The notes under the pieces were generated by a model that did not search any database, had not been told where the DNA came from, and worked only from the letters and a program-made list of their open reading frames with translations. A DNA stretch of 64,000 bases from NCBI RefSeq assembly GCF_003716325.1, contig NZ_RDSR01000003.1, forward strand, positions 1 through 64,000, given 5' to 3'. The stretch's first letter is position 1, and each line of letters opens with the position of its first letter. This document shows, one piece after another, positions 42,601 through 54,045 of the stretch. Source of the stretch: Cryobacterium tepidiphilum (GTDB lineage: Bacteria; Actinomycetota; Actinomycetes; Actinomycetales; Microbacteriaceae). The translations under genes and the position numbers were made by a program.

Positions 42601-43738
42601 CGGCACGGCGCCCACGACCATCCAGGCCAAGGTCTGGAAGGCGGGCACCGCCGAGCCGGCCGCCTGGCAGGCAATCGTCACCGATACGACGGCAGCCCTG
42701 CAGCAGGCGGGTGGCATCGGCCTCTACAGCTACCTCAGCCGCAGCGCAGCCCCGACCCCGAACACCATCTCCTTCGATGACCTCAGTGCCACCGGCACCG
42801 GCGACGGCGCGGGAGGCGGCGGAACGCCGGAGCCCCCGGCGAACGTGGCACCGGTGGCCGCGTTCTCCTCCACGACCGACAAGCTCGCCGTGAACGTCAC
42901 GGGGGCGGCGTCCAGCGACGCGGATGGCAGCATCCGCTCGTACGCCTGGACCTTCGGCGACGGCGGCACGGCGGCCGGCGTGACCGCCGGTCACACCTAT
43001 GCGTCGGCCGGCGACTACACCGTCACCCTGACGGTGACCGACGACGCCGGAGCGACGAACCGGGTAAGCCACACGGTGACCGTGGCGGATGACGTGACGC
43101 CGCCTCCGGCCGGCGGCACCGACCTCGCCACGGACACCTTCGAGCGCACCGCCAGCGGCGGCCTCGGCAGCGCCGAGACCGGTGGGGCGTGGACGGTCGC
43201 GGGGTCCGCGTCGGCATACGGCGTGTCCGACGGTGCGGCGAAGATCACGGCGGCCGGCGGCAGCAATCGCTACGCCTACCTGAACGCGGTGTCTTCCGCT
43301 GACACCGATCTGCGGGCAACGGCCTGGTTCACCCGGCCGGTCAGCAGCAGTGTGTACGTGGGTGTCATCGGGCGCCAGGTCGGCAGCGACAGCTACGGCG
43401 CCCGCGCGGTCATCAGCAGCTCCGGCTCGGTGACCCTGCAGCTGCAGCGCAACACCGACACCATCCTCCGGTCGGCCAGCGTGCCGGGCCTGAGCTACGC
43501 GACGGGCGACAAGCTCGCGTACCGGCTGCAGGTCACCGGCACGGCGCCCACCACCATCCAGGCCAAGGTCTGGAAGGCGGGCACCGCCGAGCCGGCCGCC
43601 TGGCAGGCAACCGCTACCGACTCGACGGCAGCGCTGCAGAAGGCCGGAGCGATCGGTCTCTACACCTACCTCAGCCGCAGCGCCGCTCCCACCAATCTCA
43701 TCTCGTTCGACGACCTCACCGCCACGAGCACGAAGTAG
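39617..43738 (+). CDS. Large secreted CotH-kinase / lamin-tail-domain protein
   Basis: A 1373-aa exported protein. A signal peptide (residues ~15-40, ending PAHA) is followed by a lamin-tail domain (VISELNYHAGSDLDTDDFLELTNAG). Next is a CotH domain (MNVRGNSSRTDPKVNWKVEL, later WEMWHWDLNWIF), then a second lamin-tail domain (VINEIQYNPGGTGGEFIELANPG). A ~200-aa beta-rich module, a PKD domain (YAWTFGDGG) and a second copy of the module complete it. CotH proteins are atypical protein kinases, here presumably extracellular. No sortase or membrane anchor is seen. AAGGA supports the ATG at 39617. Confidence 0.88.
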   Translation: MAHAHPRVPVLHRRSLAFVTAFLTMAGVLVTIEASPAHAATGGIVISELNYHAGSDLDTDDFLELTNAGTTSVDMSGWSFTAGVSGTLPAGSVVAPGARFVVARDAAQFTATNGFAPDAVYGGDLKNSSEAVTLVDANLATVDTVTYADTAPWPTSPDGTGPTLELRDLAADNEQPENWGASLLNGGTPRAKNSVEGTTPAPATPTVTDLTATPARPAAGQAVVVSARLAAGSDASLTYKVTFGNDVAIPFRDDAASPGGAGDGVYAATIPAQSAGKLIRYRIEARVNGTSYSEPAEGDSAHYRGLVVRDPNVTSTIPIIEWFMDDAVYNDILANHREDDVQGDAVWAYDGQVIDGVLMNVRGNSSRTDPKVNWKVELPKGYTFDLGGKLPYALDEFALQNYSHNFTDVGWDTVKDAGARALNIIPVRTQRNGAFWGLTRIMETEDGEWRKDQGVEDWAIYKGDAGSVGRTSSPSALEASGWLDKKTREDEDFTDVWTLSNTVDASPSAAQRAWIYQNVNVPELINYMAINSIIRHQDSGYYNWWLARDTADTGRWEMWHWDLNWIFTTPSRDGKGEFLTPDTSNNFTQAMLAYPEFKEMFFRRLRTLADEFLPAGKYEAEWDAITAQTGADWNLDRAKWGGYTPSSARSAFLDGLADRRSVIANNTGSGKPVPASQSASASVVINEIQYNPGGTGGEFIELANPGSTAVDISGWTIDAIDLTVQAGTVIPAGGRVVFVENDTAFRSAYTGANRFVGGEYDGALSNGGETLELKQGSRVVDTVAFDDASPWPVAADGTGPSLELVSPTADNSVASNWRAASTTAGTPGLENTAGGADPGDGGGDPGDGGGTPPPAGTLAKDTFERTSSGGLGTAETGGAWTVAGTSSAYSVSDGAAKISVPGGSNRFAYLIGVSSTDTDLRATTWLTRPTSSSAYVGVIGRRVGTDSYGARAVVGSSGSVSLQLQRNTDTILRSASVPGLSYATGDKLAFRLQVTGTAPTTIQAKVWKAGTAEPAAWQAIVTDTTAALQQAGGIGLYSYLSRSAAPTPNTISFDDLSATGTGDGAGGGGTPEPPANVAPVAAFSSTTDKLAVNVTGAASSDADGSIRSYAWTFGDGGTAAGVTAGHTYASAGDYTVTLTVTDDAGATNRVSHTVTVADDVTPPPAGGTDLATDTFERTASGGLGSAETGGAWTVAGSASAYGVSDGAAKITAAGGSNRYAYLNAVSSADTDLRATAWFTRPVSSSVYVGVIGRQVGSDSYGARAVISSSGSVTLQLQRNTDTILRSASVPGLSYATGDKLAYRLQVTGTAPTTIQAKVWKAGTAEPAAWQATATDSTAALQKAGAIGLYTYLSRSAAPTNLISFDDLTATSTK

Positions 43739-43855
43739 CCAGGGGACGCCGACTCACAGGAGAGGACACGATCAGGACGCACCTCGAGACGGCGACGAGC
43801 AGCTCAGCGAGCTGCTCGTCGCCTCGTGTGCGCCCTGCCCTTCCGGGGACCGCGC

Positions 43856-44410
43856 TCAGGCGACGTCGAGCCCGGCGGCCGACTCCGCCTCGGTCGCTTC
43901 CAGGGCGAGCCGACGGCGATAGAGCTGCACGGCCACCACGACGGGCATGGCCGCGACCGCGACGACGCGCAGCCACGGCCGGTCGAGGACGTGACCGGTG
44001 ACGTGGTCGAGCGACACCCGGCCGGCCCCACCCACCGCGAACGACGCGGCAGCGAGGCCGAGGACCGCCGGGTATTCCAGCCCGCCTTCCGCAGCGAAGA
44101 AGCCGTTCCGCACGTGGGTGCTCGCTGCGACGCTCATGGTCGTGGCCGCGCCGGCGCCGGCGAGGGGGGTGCACAGCCCGAGGGCGAGGGCGGCTCCCGA
44201 GCCGGCTTCGCCGAGGCCGGCGAGCACCGCGTTCGGCTTCGCGGGGCGGAAGCCCATGGCGTGCATTCCCTTGGCCGTCCCCTCGACACCGCCGCCGCCG
44301 AACCAGCCGAAGAGTTTCTGCGAGCCGTGGGCGACGAGGACCGCGCCCAGCGCGACACGGAACAGGGTCTGCGCGGCGATGGCCGCAGGACTGGTGCTCT
44401 CTCCGGACAT
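43856..44410 (-). CDS. DoxX family membrane protein
   Basis: A 184-aa protein with four hydrophobic helices and the DoxX start TLFRVALGAVLVAHGSQKLFGWFGG, followed by MGFRPAKPNAVLAGLGEAGSGAALALG. DoxX proteins are small membrane proteins of uncertain role, linked in mycobacteria to redox homeostasis. AGGAGG lies before the ATG at 44410. It follows clpC on the same strand but is separated by a hairpin, so it is probably its own transcript. The 117-bp gap to the CotH gene shows nothing notable. Confidence 0.88.
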   Translation of the reverse strand: MSGESTSPAAIAAQTLFRVALGAVLVAHGSQKLFGWFGGGGVEGTAKGMHAMGFRPAKPNAVLAGLGEAGSGAALALGLCTPLAGAGAATTMSVAASTHVRNGFFAAEGGLEYPAVLGLAAASFAVGGAGRVSLDHVTGHVLDRPWLRVVAVAAMPVVVAVQLYRRRLALEATEAESAAGLDVA

Positions 44411-44511
44411 GCGGGGATCCTCCTGTTCGGAATGCGCGGGCCGGCGAGCCCGTTCGCGACCCACCGTACCCGCGCATCCGTCGCCGCGCAGCTGGGCCGG
44501 GCGGCACGCCG

Positions 44512-44544
44512 CACCGGCCCGCCGAGCTGTTCGACGGGCCGGTG
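44512..44544 (-). terminator. Hairpin downstream of clpC
   Basis: CACCGGCCCG pairs perfectly with CGGGCCGGTG over a 13-nt loop, starting 6 bp after the clpC stop. No U-tract follows, as is common in high-GC genomes. Confidence 0.6.
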
Positions 44545-44549
44545 GGCGA

Positions 44550-47087
<2,538 letters not shown>

Positions 47088-47104
47088 CTGACCTCCTCTA
47101 GAAA

Positions 47105-47125
47105 CTTGAGTGCCTTTGACTCAAC
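47105..47125 (-). promoter_or_regulatory. HAIR (HspR-binding) box upstream of clpC
   Basis: CTTGAGT-N7-ACTCAAC matches the HspR-associated inverted repeat (CTTGAGT-N7-ACTCAAG) at all but the last base and lies 18 bp before the clpC ATG. HspR represses dnaK and clpB in actinobacteria; repression of this gene is inferred. Confidence 0.85.
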
Positions 47126-47305
47126 CCAACGCGGCACCCGGCGGAATCATTCCCGCGACGCGTGCCACCCGCTCGGGGGCTGGCGCCGGACGAAAAGTTG
47201 TGAGAAAAGCTCGCGTCCCCCCGAGGATGGGAGTACCGTACCGCTAACCGGTCGGGGCCGTGCAGCCTCCCGGTGACAACCCGAAACACGCACTGTGGAG
47301 CCATC

Positions 47306-49777
47306 ATGCACTCGAAGAACCTGGTTCCGGTCGCTGTCGCGACCCTGCTCCTCCTGACGACTTCCTCCCTGGTGGCCCGGCCCGCCGCCGCCGCAGACGA
47401 CTTCTCCTTCACGGTGATCGGCGACGTGCCATACGGGGAGACGCAGTACGACAACTTCACCACGTTCACCAACCAGATCAACGCCGACCCCGCCTTGCAG
47501 ATGGTCAGCCACATCGGCGACATCAGCAGCCCGCTCAACTGCTCGGACGCCTACTACGCCGACATCAAGTCGCGATTCGATCGGTTCGCCGACCCGTTCG
47601 TCTATACGCCGGGCGACAACGAATGGACGGACTGCAGCCGCGCAACGGTCGGCGCCGCCAACCCGCTCGAGCGGCTGGCAGCGGTGCGCAGCACCTTCTT
47701 CCCCTCCCCGGGGACCACGCTCGGCGCCAACAGGATGAGCGTCACCGCACAGTCCGGCTACCCGGAGAACGTGCGCTTCAACCAGAGCGGCCTCACCTTC
47801 GCCACCCTGCACATCGTGGGCTCGAACAACGACCTGAACACCTGGAGCGGCTATTCTTCCCGAACGTCGGCCCAGAGCGCGGAGGTGACGGCCCGCACCA
47901 ACGCGGACATCGCCCATCTGCACGACGCCTTCGCCCAGGCCAAGGCCGCCGGCAGCCGCGCGGTCGTGCTGCTGACCCAGGCCGACATGTTCTACTCGAG
48001 CTGGACGGGCACGACCTACAAGACGGCGTTCCAGCCGTTGGTGCGGGCCATCGCATCGGAGAGTGCGAGTTTCCAGAAGCCGGTCTTCCTGATCAACGGC
48101 GACAGCCACTCCTACGTCAATGACAAACCGCTCACCTCGTCGACCTGGCTGTCCTACTACGGAATCTCGTCGGCCGTGCCGAACCTGACGCGCGTCACCA
48201 TCCACGGCGGAACGAGCGAGTACGCGCGGTTCACCCAGGTGAGCACCTCCGCGGTGCTGAGCGTGACCCGCGTGCCGTACCAGGCCGGGTCGACCAACGC
48301 CGCACCCACCGCCGCCTTCTCCGCCACGACCGACGGGCTGTCCACGAGCGTCAACGGCTCCGGGTCGAAGGACTCGGACGGCACGATCGCGTCGTACGCG
48401 TGGTCGTTCGGCGACGGAGCCACCGCGAGCGGCGCGACCGCGAGCCACACCTACGCGACGGCCGGAACGTACACCGTCAGGCTGACCGTGAAGGACAACG
48501 CCGGAGCGACGGGAACGACGACCCGCTCCGTCACCGTCGCCTCGACAACGCCCACGCCCACGCCGTCAACGGATGCCTTCGCCCAGGACTCCTTCGGTCG
48601 CACGGTCAGCGGCGGGTTCGGTACCGCCGACACCGGCGGCGCGTGGACGGTCGCGGGAACCGCATCGAGCTTCGCGGTGGGAAACGGATCCGGGACCATC
48701 ACCCTTCCGCGCGGGCGCAACCTCTACGCCTATCTGAACGCCGTCTCCTCGGACGACACCGACCTCAGCACCAGCCTCCGGTTCACCCGTCCCTCCGCCA
48801 GCAGCATCTACACCGGTGTCATCGGGCGCCGGGTGGGGACGGACACCTACGGCGCCCGCGTCATCGTGAACAGCACCGGGCGGGTGCAGCTTCAGCTGCA
48901 GCGCAACACCGACACCATCCTGAAGACGGCGACCGTGTCCGGTCTCACCTTCAACAGCGGCGACAGTCTCCAGCTCCGACTCCAGGTGACCGGGACGGCA
49001 CCCACCACGCTGCAGGCCAAGGTGTGGAAAGCCGGGAGCACCGAGCCCGGCTCCTGGACCGTGACCGCCGCGGACAGCACGGCGTCACTGCAGTCGGCCG
49101 GTGGGATCGGCCTGTACGGGTACCTGAGCAGCAGCGCGACCCCCACCAGCATCCCGGTCGCCTTCGACAACCTGGCGGCCGTGCATACCAGCGGTGCCGC
49201 CGTCGCGGCCGAGACCACGACGCCCACACCGACACCGACAACGACACCGACACAGACGCCCACGGAGGCGGCCGCCGGAACCGAGCTGATCCAGGCCGGC
49301 TCGTCGTGGCGCTACTGGTACAGCAGCACGAATCCCCCCTCGGGGTGGGCCGGGCGGGCGTTCGACGACTCAGGCTGGGACTCGGGGCGGGCCCCGATGG
49401 GGTGGGGAACGAGCGACATCGCCACGACGCTGACCGCGAGCACGCCCAAGCCGTTGACGTCGTACCACCGGGCATCCTTCACCGTGGCTGACGCCGCGGC
49501 CATCGCGTCGGTGACCCTCACCGCCCGGTCCGACGACGGGATCGTGGTCTACGTCAACGGCACCGAGGTCGGGCGCCACAACCTTCCTGCCGGCACCATC
49601 GGCTCGGGAACCTACGCCACGACGGCGGTCTCCGCCGCCACCGCCCTCGCGAGCCCGGTGACCTTCACGGTGCCGGGCTCGGCGCTTGTCGACGGCGCCA
49701 ATGTGGTCAGCGTCGAGGTGCACTCCAACTACCACGCGGCGGCGAGCCACAGCTTCGAGCTGACCGCCACCTCCTGA
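47306..49777 (+). CDS. Secreted metallophosphoesterase with PKD and carbohydrate-binding-like modules
   Basis: An 823-aa exported protein. A signal peptide (to ~residue 31, ARPAAA) precedes a calcineurin-like phosphoesterase with metal motifs FTVIGDVPYG, SHIGDIS, PGDNEWTDC and LINGDSHSY. A PKD domain (YAWSFGDGA), one copy of the ~200-aa module found twice in the CotH protein, a Thr/Pro linker and a jelly-roll-like C-terminal domain (SDDGIVVYVNGTEVGRHNLP) follow. The substrate is unknown. GGAG 7 bp before the ATG at 47306 supports the start. The 218-bp upstream gap otherwise holds only the clpC HAIR box. Confidence 0.87.
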   Translation: MHSKNLVPVAVATLLLLTTSSLVARPAAAADDFSFTVIGDVPYGETQYDNFTTFTNQINADPALQMVSHIGDISSPLNCSDAYYADIKSRFDRFADPFVYTPGDNEWTDCSRATVGAANPLERLAAVRSTFFPSPGTTLGANRMSVTAQSGYPENVRFNQSGLTFATLHIVGSNNDLNTWSGYSSRTSAQSAEVTARTNADIAHLHDAFAQAKAAGSRAVVLLTQADMFYSSWTGTTYKTAFQPLVRAIASESASFQKPVFLINGDSHSYVNDKPLTSSTWLSYYGISSAVPNLTRVTIHGGTSEYARFTQVSTSAVLSVTRVPYQAGSTNAAPTAAFSATTDGLSTSVNGSGSKDSDGTIASYAWSFGDGATASGATASHTYATAGTYTVRLTVKDNAGATGTTTRSVTVASTTPTPTPSTDAFAQDSFGRTVSGGFGTADTGGAWTVAGTASSFAVGNGSGTITLPRGRNLYAYLNAVSSDDTDLSTSLRFTRPSASSIYTGVIGRRVGTDTYGARVIVNSTGRVQLQLQRNTDTILKTATVSGLTFNSGDSLQLRLQVTGTAPTTLQAKVWKAGSTEPGSWTVTAADSTASLQSAGGIGLYGYLSSSATPTSIPVAFDNLAAVHTSGAAVAAETTTPTPTPTTTPTQTPTEAAAGTELIQAGSSWRYWYSSTNPPSGWAGRAFDDSGWDSGRAPMGWGTSDIATTLTASTPKPLTSYHRASFTVADAAAIASVTLTARSDDGIVVYVNGTEVGRHNLPAGTIGSGTYATTAVSAATALASPVTFTVPGSALVDGANVVSVEVHSNYHAAASHSFELTATS

Positions 49778-49836
49778 CGCCCTGCCGCCGCGCCGGACGC
49801 ACCTCACCCCGGTGGGCGGGGGCGAGGCGGGCGGGA

Positions 49837-51612
49837 CTAGTGCGAGTGGCGGGGCTTCACGCGCCCGACATCGTGGTACTTCTCGGCGAAGCCGAGGGTC
49901 ATGCCGTCGGCAAGCTGGGTGACGTGGGCGCGGTACAGCTCCTCCCACGGGCTGTTCGACACCGGGATCGTCTGCCGCAGGTCGCCCCAGCGGCGCTCGA
50001 TCTCCTCGTCGTCGACCTCGAGCTGCACCGAACGGTTCACGAGGTCCACGGTGATGCGGTCCCCGGTCTCCACGATGGCGATGTTGCCGCCGGCCGCGGA
50101 CTCCGGCGTGACGTTGAGGATGGAGGGGTTGTCCGAGGTGCCGCTCTGGCGCCCGTCACCCAGGCACGGCAGCATCCGCACGCCCTGCTGGATCAGGTAG
50201 CCGGGCGGGTGCATGTTGACGACCTCCGCGGAACCCGGATACCCGATGGGGCCGGCGCCGCGCACCACGAGCATGCAGTCCTCGGTGATGCCGAGGTCCG
50301 GGTCCTCGATGCGGGCGCGATAGTCCTCCGGGCCGTCGAACACGATCGCCCGCACGGTGAACCGGCCGTCGTCCCCGAGGAACCGCGCGCGGAAGTCCTC
50401 GCTGATGACCGACGTCTTGATGATGGCCGAGCTGAACAGGTTGCCGGAGAGCACCATGAAGCCGGCGTCGGCCATCAGCGGGTCGTCGACCGAGCGGATG
50501 ACGTCGCGGTCACGACTGGCGCTCGTGCCGTAGCTGGCCTCGATGGTGTCGCCTGTCACGGTGAGGGCATCGCCGTGCAGTCGGCCCGCGGCGAGCAGTT
50601 CGCCCATGATCGCCGGCACGCCGCCCGCGCGGTGGAACTCCTCACCGAGGTACTCCCCCGACGGCTGCACGTTGGCCAGCAGCCCGATCCCGTGCCCGAT
50701 GCGGTCCCAGTCGGCGATGTCGAGCTCGACGCCCATGTGCGCGGCGATCGCGTTGATGTGCGGCGGCGCGTTGGTGGAGCCGCCGATAGCCGAGCTGACG
50801 ACGATCGCGTTCTCGAACGCCGCCCGGGTCATGATGCGGCCGGGCGTCAGGTCCTCGTGCACCATCCCGACGATGCGAAGGCCGGTCTTGTACGCCATGG
50901 CGGCGCGCTCGGCGTAGGGGGCGGGAATGGCGGCACACCCGGGCAGGGACATCCCCATCGCCTCGGCGAGGCTGTTCATCGACAGCGCGGTGCCCATGGT
51001 GTTGCAGTGGCCGGCGCTGGGGGTGGCGTTGAACACCTGGTCCACCAGCTCCGCCTCGGTGATCTCCCCGGCCGCGAGCTTGCGCCGGGCCTCCCAGAGC
51101 ACCATGCCGCTGCCGGCCCGCTTGCCGTCCAGGTAGCCGTTCAGCATGGGGCCGCCGGAGAGCACGATCGACGGGATGTTGACGGTGGCAGCAGCCATCA
51201 GGCAGGCCGGCGTCGTCTTGTCGCATCCGGTGGTCAGCACCACGCCGTCGAACGGGTAACCCGCCATGACCTCGACGAGGCCCAGGTAGGCGAGGTTCCG
51301 GTCAAGGGCCGCGGTGGGCCTCCGCACGGTCTCCTGCAACGGATGCACCGGGAACTCCAGCGGGATGCCGCCGGCGTCGCGGATCCCCGCCTTCACCCGC
51401 TCGGCCAGTGCGATGTGGTGCCGGTTGCACGGCACCACATCGCTGCCGGTCTGGGCGATGCCGATGATCGGCCGGCCGGACTGCAGTTCGCCGCGGGTGA
51501 TCCCGTAGTTGGCGAAGCGCTCGAGGTAGACGGCGGTCTCCGCCGGTTCATCGAGGTCGTTGAACCAGATCTCGCTGCGGAGCCGCCTGCGCTCCTCGGC
51601 CGCCCCGCTCAT
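49837..51612 (-). CDS. IlvD/Edd family sugar-acid dehydratase
   Basis: A 591-aa Fe-S dehydratase. GIAQTGSDVVPCNRHH, VVLTTGCDKTTPACLMAAATVNIPSIVLSGGPMLNG and SAGHCNTMGTALSMNSLAEAMGMSLPG contain the cluster cysteines and the family core. The N-terminus (LRSEIWFNDLDEPAETAVYLERF) resembles pentonate dehydratases (L-arabinonate/D-xylonate) more than IlvD of branched-chain synthesis. It would convert an aldonate to a 2-keto-3-deoxy acid. It is the last gene of the gntR-tctCBA-dapA-like operon and overlaps the aldolase gene by 4 bp. Confidence 0.88.
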   Translation of the reverse strand: MSGAAEERRRLRSEIWFNDLDEPAETAVYLERFANYGITRGELQSGRPIIGIAQTGSDVVPCNRHHIALAERVKAGIRDAGGIPLEFPVHPLQETVRRPTAALDRNLAYLGLVEVMAGYPFDGVVLTTGCDKTTPACLMAAATVNIPSIVLSGGPMLNGYLDGKRAGSGMVLWEARRKLAAGEITEAELVDQVFNATPSAGHCNTMGTALSMNSLAEAMGMSLPGCAAIPAPYAERAAMAYKTGLRIVGMVHEDLTPGRIMTRAAFENAIVVSSAIGGSTNAPPHINAIAAHMGVELDIADWDRIGHGIGLLANVQPSGEYLGEEFHRAGGVPAIMGELLAAGRLHGDALTVTGDTIEASYGTSASRDRDVIRSVDDPLMADAGFMVLSGNLFSSAIIKTSVISEDFRARFLGDDGRFTVRAIVFDGPEDYRARIEDPDLGITEDCMLVVRGAGPIGYPGSAEVVNMHPPGYLIQQGVRMLPCLGDGRQSGTSDNPSILNVTPESAAGGNIAIVETGDRITVDLVNRSVQLEVDDEEIERRWGDLRQTIPVSNSPWEELYRAHVTQLADGMTLGFAEKYHDVGRVKPRHSH

Positions 51613-52490
51613 TCCACCGGTGCGAAGGTGTCGTACTGCCTGACCACCCGCTCGAGCTCGGCGAGGCCCTCGGCATCGGGCTCCTCGAGCGCCATGCGGG
51701 GCCAGCCCGCGTGCACGCCCTCCATGCGCAGCGCCGCCTTCATGCGGGCCATGTCGCCCCGCACCGTATCGACCGCGTCGTCCACGGCCTTCTGCGCCTC
51801 GGCGAGGTCGGTCTCACCGGCGCCGATCTTCGCGGTGATGTCCGTGAACGGCTTCGGGAGCGTCGAGGCGATGCCCGAGACGACGCCCTGTGCACCGTGG
51901 TCGCCGACCCGGGCGATGTCCCGGTCGCTTCCGGTGTAGATGATGAAGTCGTCCGGCACGACGGCCCGGTATTCGTCCAGGCGCGACAACGGCTCGTCGC
52001 TCACCTTGGCGCCGACGATGTTCGGCAGCCGCGAGATGGTCGCCATCACGTCGGCGGTGATGAAGTTGCCGGTGCGCGCCCGGAACACGTACACGTAGAC
52101 GTCCAGCCCGTCCGACGCCTCCGAGACCGCCGTGTAGAACCGCACCATCTCGGCATCCGTCACCGGAAGGTAGTGCGGCGTCAGCACGGCGATCTCGGTC
52201 ACCCCGGCGGCGCGGGCCTGTTCGATGAGCCGAAGCACCTCGAACAGGCTGGCCGCGCCGACGTGGATGATGCAGCGGATGCCCGCGAGCTCCTCCACCG
52301 CGACCTGCACGATCTGGCCGCGTTCCTCGAAGCCGAGCGAGACGAACTCGCCGGTGGTGCCGAGCACGAGGCCTCCCTGCACTCCGCTCCCGGCGGCCTT
52401 GCGGAAGATCTCCCGCGTGCCGTCGAGGTTGAGCGTGCCGTCACTGTCGAACGCGACAGGCAGGGCGGTGATGATGTCGGGCTGGCTCAC
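51609..52490 (-). CDS. DapA family aldolase
   Basis: A 293-aa class I aldolase of the dihydrodipicolinate synthase/N-acetylneuraminate lyase superfamily. GTTGE is at 44-48 and the Schiff-base lysine in VGAKVSDEP at K162. The usual YNxP motif reads YVFRA (Y134), so substrate recognition differs from DapA itself. Between an aldonate dehydratase and a TctA permease, it probably cleaves or dehydrates the 2-keto-3-deoxy sugar acid rather than making lysine precursors. Confidence 0.85.
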   Translation of the reverse strand: MSQPDIITALPVAFDSDGTLNLDGTREIFRKAAGSGVQGGLVLGTTGEFVSLGFEERGQIVQVAVEELAGIRCIIHVGAASLFEVLRLIEQARAAGVTEIAVLTPHYLPVTDAEMVRFYTAVSEASDGLDVYVYVFRARTGNFITADVMATISRLPNIVGAKVSDEPLSRLDEYRAVVPDDFIIYTGSDRDIARVGDHGAQGVVSGIASTLPKPFTDITAKIGAGETDLAEAQKAVDDAVDTVRGDMARMKAALRMEGVHAGWPRMALEEPDAEGLAELERVVRQYDTFAPVE

Positions 52491-52494
52491 GTTG

Positions 52495-54045
52495 TTACTT
52501 TCCTTTTGATTTGGTTGTGGTGGTCTCGCGCGGGACGGAGGCGTCGGCGGCCACGGCTGCGACCGCCGCCATCTCCTTGCGGCGTGCGCGGATACGGCTG
52601 TACAGCGTGCCCCCGAATGCCAGGATCGCGAACACGAGGAGCACCATGGCGATCGGTGCGGTGAAGAACCCGCCGAAGCCGTCGATGACGAGTGCGCGAC
52701 GCAGGTTCGACTCGGCGAGCGGGCCGAGCAGCAGGCCGAGCACGACCGGGCCGGCCGGGAAGCCGGTGCGCTTCATGAGCACCCCGACGGCGCCGGCACA
52801 GAGCATCACCACCACGGTGTTGATGTCGTTGGTCGTCGCGTAGGTGCCGATGACGCAGAGGATCAGGACGGATGCCCACAGGTAGTTGCGGGGCAGGTCG
52901 AGGATCTTCACCAGCCCACGGACGCGGAACAGGTTCAGGCCCATGCTCACAAGCGTGGAGACGACCATGATTCCGGCGATGCTGGCCACGAGCGCGGGCT
53001 GCGTCGCGAAGAGCTGGGGCCCGGGCTGCAGGCCCCAGATGAGCATTGAGCCGAGCATCACCGCGTTGACGGAGTCGCCGGGGATGCCGAGGGCCATGGT
53101 GGTGGTGAGCGCGCCGCCGAGGGTGGAGGTCGACGCGGAGTCGGCGGCGACGAGGCCCTCGAAGGACCCCTTGCCGAATTCCTCCGGCTTCTTGGAGAGT
53201 GACTTCGCGCGGTCCCAGCCGATGAGCCCGGCGATGTCGCCACCCGCCGCCGGCACGATCCCGACGATCGTGCCGATGACCGAGCCGATGAGGAGGGGTT
53301 TGCCCATCTGCTTGTACTCGTTCTTCGACGGCCACCAGCGGCCCAGGGAGGCGACCGGCTTCAGGTGCAGTTTGTTGTGGCTGAGCATCTGGTCGAAGAT
53401 CTCGGCGATGCCGAACAGGCCGATCACCACGGCAATGAAGTCGAGCTTGTCGCTCAGGACGTCCAAGCCGAACGTGAACCGAGGGTCGGCGGTGATCGGG
53501 TCGTGGCCGATCGTCGCCAGGAACAGGCCGAACAGGCCGGCGATGATGCCCTTGATCAGCGACTTCGACGAGATCGAGATCATGACCGTGAGGCCCAGGA
53601 CCACGAGCGCGAAGAACTCGTACGGGCCGAAGTTCAGGGCGAATGATGCGATCGGAACCGCGGCGACCGAGAACACGACCATGCTGACCAGGATGCCGAT
53701 GGCGGCAGCGAAGCCGGAGATCACGAGCGCCAGACCCGCCTTGCCCTGTTTGGCAAGCGGATACCCGTCGAACGTCGTCGAGATCGCCGCCGGAGTCCCC
53801 GGGGTGTTGACGAGGATCGCTGGAATCCTGTCCCCGAAGTTCGCACCGGTGTAGATCGAGAGGAGCACGGCCAAGCCCTGCACGGGCGACATGGTCAGCG
53901 TGAAGCCGGAGGCCAGGGCGACGGCCATGGTGGCCGTGATGCCGGGGAATGCGCCGACAAGCATTCCCAGGCCGATGCCGACCGCCATGCCCAACAGCAC
54001 GGTGGGATCGAGCAGGGCGGTCAATCCTTCAACCCAGGGGTTCAT
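52495..54045 (-). CDS. tctA: Tripartite tricarboxylate transporter large permease TctA
   Basis: A 516-aa membrane protein with about 12 hydrophobic segments and TctA signatures GAFPGITATMAVALASGFTLTMSP, YTGANFGDRIPAILVNTPGTPAA and PAAGGDIAGLIGWDRAKSLSKKPEEFGKG. It is the main permease of a TctABC solute-binding-protein-dependent secondary transporter, which carries carboxylates. It overlaps tctB by 4 bp. Confidence 0.95.
   Translation of the reverse strand: MNPWVEGLTALLDPTVLLGMAVGIGLGMLVGAFPGITATMAVALASGFTLTMSPVQGLAVLLSIYTGANFGDRIPAILVNTPGTPAAISTTFDGYPLAKQGKAGLALVISGFAAAIGILVSMVVFSVAAVPIASFALNFGPYEFFALVVLGLTVMISISSKSLIKGIIAGLFGLFLATIGHDPITADPRFTFGLDVLSDKLDFIAVVIGLFGIAEIFDQMLSHNKLHLKPVASLGRWWPSKNEYKQMGKPLLIGSVIGTIVGIVPAAGGDIAGLIGWDRAKSLSKKPEEFGKGSFEGLVAADSASTSTLGGALTTTMALGIPGDSVNAVMLGSMLIWGLQPGPQLFATQPALVASIAGIMVVSTLVSMGLNLFRVRGLVKILDLPRNYLWASVLILCVIGTYATTNDINTVVVMLCAGAVGVLMKRTGFPAGPVVLGLLLGPLAESNLRRALVIDGFGGFFTAPIAMVLLVFAILAFGGTLYSRIRARRKEMAAVAAVAADASVPRETTTTKSKGK

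Noticed and set aside
50782-50789. GCCGATAG within the dehydratase gene
   Set aside because: No TAAC 15 nt upstream, and it lies inside a coding region in antisense orientation; treated as chance.
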